Assembly (NCBI RefSeq): GCF_001638985.1
Contig: NW_017265170.1
Span: 186,001 to 250,000, forward strand
Origin: Phycomyces blakesleeanus NRRL 1555(-)
Taxonomy: Eukaryota; Mucoromycota; Mucoromycetes; Mucorales; Phycomycetaceae
Length of the DNA: 64,000 bases
Direction of reading: 5' to 3'
The notes under the pieces were generated by a model. That model saw only the letters and a program-made list of their open reading frames with translations, searched no databases and had not been told where the DNA came from. This document shows positions 59,241 to 64,000 of this stretch, one piece after another; position 1 is the stretch's first letter, and each line of letters opens with the position of its first letter. Both the position numbers and the translations under genes were made by a program.

Positions 59241-60012
59241 TTTTATCGATAAAAAAGTAAGAAGCTAAATATAAAAGATGTTAAGTTGGTGCAATGAATA
59301 ATTGAATAAAGAATGTAACGAAAGTATGATCATTGATTTGTGAAAGTAAGTGTATAGTCGGCTATAAAAGATAAAGGGAAAGAGAAACTAGGAAGGTGAT
59401 CTTAATTTACAATTTTGAAACAGAAAAGTTGTAATACTTGATTATTACTGTATCTCTCTAATATAGTCCAATATATGGGTGGTAGTTTTTTAATGAAAGT
59501 CTTATTTATCTTTGGTAGCCTTTCAGCGCTACTTGGGCAAAATTTAGGTGTAGGTGGGATAAAAACTACAAAGAAATAAGGGCAGAAAAAGAGAAAGATA
59601 TCACATCATGACACAACGGAATATGTCAAATTTTTGTTTTGAGATTTTTGAATAGAAAAGTAAACACTAAATTGATAACGATGCTCTTATAGATTAGTTT
59701 CTTTTCTCATTATTTTTTACATATATTATACATGCTGTTTTTCACTGCCATAAAGTACGACTTGACTTGGGCACGATGATAAAATTCATCCCATAATATA
59801 TATTACTTTCGATCACAATTGTGTGAATGCAACGTTGGAACAAATCCAGAAAATTTGATATTTAACTCTGATCATATCATATAATATATTAATATATTGA
59901 ATTTAAAAGGTATCTGATCAAAAGTCAGTCATTTTGTAATTAGTATCAAAGTAAAATAAAATGAGCAAGTAGAAGGAATTCATTTGACAAAAAGTCTATC
60001 TTTTTGTATAAT

Positions 60013-63000
60013 CTAGGCATAGTATGAGGGAGAAATCAGCATATCGCTTAGCATAGACAACTGGTCTTCAGTAAATTTGTTCATGTCTTCATGCCAAGCA
60101 TCAGAATGTGTGCGCCTAAAGTCAGAAAATGTCTTGCGTACAGTTGACTAAAAAAAACATATCCTGTTTAGAAAGTAGTTATAATCACTTATTTTCATTG
60201 TGTTCTTACTTGAATTTCGGCAGGGTCTGACATACATCCGGCCAACTCGCACAAAACAAATGGCATCCATTTGGGAACTTCGTAAGGGAATGCGTTCACT
60301 AGGCAAGAAAGACCAAGGGCGCCTGCATGCTTACTAAGCATAGCCTCTGCGAATCCAGCAGGTTCAATGACTTTTCCAGTCGTCGGGTGTCTTCTTCTCT
60401 TTGGAAGTCTAGTATCCAGCTGAGCCGAAAAGCGCTTTCTCAGAGAATCAATCGCATCTCTTTGAGAGCATCGGACCAAACCACCTAATGTAACAGCTGC
60501 CATTTGCCGTACCTAAAACAATTTTGTGTGCCTTTAAGTATCTAGCATTATTTATACAACCCTTACCTCAATCTGGGGATCAAGTAACATCGCACTTATT
60601 ATCTCCATAATACGCAAAATCTGATCTCCATCCATGACAAACAAGTGCTTGAAGAAGAAGATCTGCAGAACTGGTAAAGCACGGATTCTAATATGCCAGC
60701 TAGAAGACGTTTTGAGAATATCAATAAACTGCTGAATCAGCTGGGGTACCATTGATGGAGGATATGATAGTTGAGCCATTAAATGTAGTACACGTGTTGC
60801 CATCTGCTGTAGATCTTGATCATCGTTCATCTCTTGCATTTTAAAGAGACGCGGCATAAAAGGAAGGACGTATGGCAGTGTACCTGCCACTCGCCAATGC
60901 TTTACAGCTTCATGAAGCCAACACAGAACTATTAAATTACATACAGGTTAGAACAATTCATAATTTTGTATATATCTTGGAATAACTTGCCTGTCTTGCT
61001 TGCATTGGTATAATCACTAGAACCCACTGTAGATCTCTTCTCAGCCTCCGCCAACCAATGATCCAAGTGCTTGATAACATCTTGGATGTGCTTCTCCTGT
61101 CCCTGTTCGGCCAACGAAAATGGGACATTTCCTACACCGTCTTGTTTTTCACGTGCATTAGAAGACATGAGAGCCTCAACGGAAGGGAGGGCCGGAACCC
61201 ATTGTATTTGCATAATTTCGTTGATATTTCCACCAATAACTTCGCGAACTTGTTTGTAAGGATGTTGAAGGTTACAAAGATATGTTTCCAAAAGACGGTC
61301 GCTAAAAGGTAACATGCGCCACTTCAAAGAAGTCATCAAAGTGCGCACAAGAAGTAACTTTCTGGATTCAGAAAATGCAGCGTCCGATGTAGGATCAAAC
61401 TCTGCCTTGAGAACCAAATCAATTAGAGGGCGAATACGTCTAGGATCATGGTCAGACTTCAAAAAATATTAGATTTTACCAGTAAGCTGTGTTAAGTATT
61501 AATACTATATAGATACGTACTGAGCAAAATCTCACAAAGCTCTCCCAATAAGTAAGCGAGTCAGGCGTGATGCTTGAAAATGTCTTTTGAAGCAACGGAA
61601 CAAGCCATTCCCAAGTTTTCAGAGATTTGGAAACAGGCCAATGCTTCATACCTCGCACAAGTCCTCCCAATAGTTCCGCAGCTGCTCTTTGATGATTTTT
61701 CTGATCTGATGCATTGCACAGACCCTCGATAATCTCTTTGCAAACAGACAGAGGTCCATCTTGAAACGATTGGAAAATGCTACAGAACAGTCTTCCGTGG
61801 GACATGGTGAAAACATCTTCTTGATTCCGACTAGTCTCTTGAGAGATATAGCCGCTCATTTTCTGCCAGTAATCAAGAGATAAAAATGCTTTCTTGAGTT
61901 CGTTATAAGCTTCCTGACTCTCTGGATCAACCGTAGGGATTGTTTCGTCTGTACAGATTTCATAGGCTTCATACGTCTTTGGCCAAACATACCATCCTGT
62001 AGTTGTTCTGTCGACAAGAAGACTACTCACACAAAAATACTTAACACGTTATCCTCTGTAAGTTTTAATTTGATAAATTACCTTGTCTTTGCATTTTCCA
62101 CGGTTATATGTTGACAGGAAACCTCCAAAAGCTTCTGTGACATATGAGTATTTTTACCATCAACTGAAATGATGCGCTTTAAAGGGTTACGGGTACTTTT
62201 TGTGATGAGTAAGTCTTGATCACCCTCTGCAAAGGTTCTCTGTTTGATATAAAGCAACAATTGTGTTGTGGCACCAACTCCAATACGACGTAAAGGAGGT
62301 AACTCAGATAGAGCACATTTATTGGCAAACTCGGCAAGTCCTGCTGTTGGGGCCATCTCAGGGCGCAAGAAGAGCTCCAAGAAGTTGGCAGCCATGGTAG
62401 CATACCGCCAATGAACTTTTTTGTCTTTCATAACATCCAACAGAGATTGTATCAGTTGATGGTAGGATTGTATTTGGTTTTGCTGTCTTTCAGTAACTTT
62501 GGTTTCAAGTGCTTTCGTCTTTTGGATTGCAGCACCAGAAGGATACAATTTTTCCAGTGAAATGTTGATGTCGTTGGGTACAATTGCTCGGAAAGAGAAT
62601 GTATTGTAATGTGACACATAGTCTACAAACACTTTACGGATGAGTTCTTGAATAGATGGCTAAAAAAAAAGGACGTGTGTTAGTTACGAGTAAGGAAACA
62701 AGATATATGAAGATGAACCTTGTCTTCATGTTGGGCTCTGCATATGGCTAAAACAAACATTGAGATGAATTTCCAGTCACGTAGACAGATCATCAAAAGA
62801 GACTTGTGTGTCAGCAAGTAAAGTGATCCCTTCATTCGACTTGCGCTGTTTGTCTTGTCAGCTACAGGTAGTTTTTGTTAAATTAAGATCCTTACGCGTA
62901 GTATTAAATATTTTCTTCGATTGGAGTTATAACGGGGTTACTTACTGTCGTTCTTTTGCTCAAGGGCTTCGAGTATCGTTGGCATAATCATATACTTTGC

Positions 63001-64000
63001 TCCCAAGAAGTACCGAGCCGAAGCGCTGAGCGCGTTTTGACTCATCCTGAATATAAAGTAAGAATCAACTCTATTTACAAAAACAGCACATACTTTCTAA
63101 TTTCTGCATATGAGCTCAAAGACAAGTCAAGAATATCCTGGAGTAGATTATCATGGAATTCTGTTCGAACTCTGCCTTGGAAGTTTTGTCGAAGGCGGAG
63201 CAAGTGATGATTATAAGCTCTGCGGACTAGTAGTTACAAAATTTAAGTCCTAGATATCCATAATCTGATACACATTTTAAATTTTACCTAGTAAATTACG
63301 AGGATAGCTCTTGTGGCTCAAAGGGGTCTTTCCGAGACCCTTTGCATAGTTGTAGCCATTTTTGCTTCGTTCATATAACGCCTTTTCAACACCGCGTTCG
63401 GTCAAGAAAGCTCGGGTGATCTTAATAACGATTTTGATACTTTCAACATCATCTTCACGATGTGTTTTGAAGTAAAGAGCTATCTTGTGAAGAAGCTCTC
63501 CTATGTTTTTTCGAATTGCTCGAGCCTTTTCAGTTCTTGGATCAGTTCCGGTAAATGCATATCCAGCCACAAGTCTCTGGGCTGCTCTGAGGTTCACGAT
63601 TTCGTCGTCACTAAAATTAAGTGGTTTTTTTTAAGTCATAATGTAGCATGTTAAAAAAATGTATATGTACCTTGTATCAATTGTTTCAGGTTTACTTTCT
63701 TCATCAATGCCATCGTCTTTCACCATTGTAGAGCTTCCCATAAGGCAGTTACGAACAATTGCCAAATGTCTGCAAAATTCATTAGTGAGTTCATGTGTAC
63801 TGGTAGGCTTGACAACGTTGGGATCGTCACTGATAAGTTCTTCCAGGCGTCTTAGAGAAGGTGTCAGGAAGGTGTCAAGAAATTCAAGCGCGAAATTCTT
63901 TTCATCTTCATTGGGTGTATGCCAGTCGATGGCAAGGTCTTTCGGATTACCAGGCTTTCCCCACAATAAATGTGAATTGCCCATGAGATCTAGAGGTCCA
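60013..64000 (-). CDS. BLM10: Proteasome activator BLM10/PA200 (PSME4), C-terminal part
   Basis: A HEAT-repeat activator that caps the 20S proteasome. The gene enters at the right edge with the frame open ([20 protein letters not shown]) and ends at TAG 60013-60015, so roughly the last 1,100 of the family's about 2,000 residues are visible. Many short introns interrupt it. Recognisable pieces include [99 protein letters not shown] and [19 protein letters not shown]. The extreme C-terminus is SPSYYA. Its Tyr-Tyr-Ala end equals the HbYX-type motif by which yeast Blm10 docks in a pocket of the 20S alpha ring. The frame looks intact across the visible part. Confidence 0.95.

Larger units (their letters stand above)
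57776..60012. other. Spacer with TATG repeat, 280-bp triplication and pogo MITE
   Basis: After the SR-gene promoter come (TATG)n at 57901-57960, the degenerate triplication (58130-59240), a MITE nested in it, and AT-rich sequence up to the BLM10 stop. I see no gene. Confidence 0.6.

Overview
The window is nuclear DNA of an AT-rich filamentous fungus, most probably an early-diverging one (Mucoromycota). The reasons are the many short introns (roughly 50-150 nt) with GT..AG or GC..AG ends, clearly fungal/eukaryotic housekeeping genes, several Plavaka-like (Tnp2, CACTA-related) transposases of the kind common in Mucoromycota, and long TA-rich spacers. The species cannot be named from the sequence. 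A run of 100 N (5207-5306) marks a scaffold gap. I saw no tRNA, rRNA or CRISPR array.

Region 1 (1 to about 11.3 kb) is gene-poor. It holds a 74-bp tandem repeat, a 47-50-bp minisatellite in which most units carry a CCAAT-like motif, and a 1.14-kb segment present twice almost identically on the two sides of the gap, with an older diverged relative near the left end.

Region 2 (11.3-25 kb) is a transposon graveyard. It contains a spliced gene of unknown function that looks intact (11386-12604), a Plavaka-like transposase broken by a TAG codon and a solo LTR (12744-16286), a complete 5.5-kb Plavaka-type element with matching terminal inverted repeats at 17092 and 22632 that has taken two more solo LTRs and a frameshift, and the remains of a third transposase (about 22.9-24.3 kb). 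The three solo LTRs are one family, each with its own 5-bp target duplication.

Region 3 (28-64 kb) is ordinary, compact euchromatin. In order: ribosomal protein eS7 (-), Rab geranylgeranyltransferase beta BET2 (-), a La-related LARP7/Pof8-type protein (+), a CENP-B/pogo-type DNA-binding protein without transposase domain (+), a PHD-JmjC histone demethylase of the JHDM1/KDM2 type (-), the Brix protein RPF1 (-), a Qa-SNARE syntaxin (+), a ZNF277-type C2H2 protein (-), a membrane-anchored GH17 glucanase-like protein (-), proteasome lid subunit RPN3 (+), an SR splicing factor (-) and the C-terminal part of the proteasome activator BLM10/PA200 (-), which runs off the right edge. BET2/LARP7 and RPF1/syntaxin are divergent pairs with spacers of about 360 bp. 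The spacers carry several MITEs, including a pogo-type one nested in a degenerate 280-bp triplication.

The housekeeping genes do not form a pathway cluster; the proteasome genes RPN3 and BLM10 are only loosely near each other. The most interesting material is the nested transposon/LTR history, the CCAAT minisatellite, and the coexistence of a probably domesticated pogo/CENP-B protein with a pogo-type MITE rich in one repeated motif.
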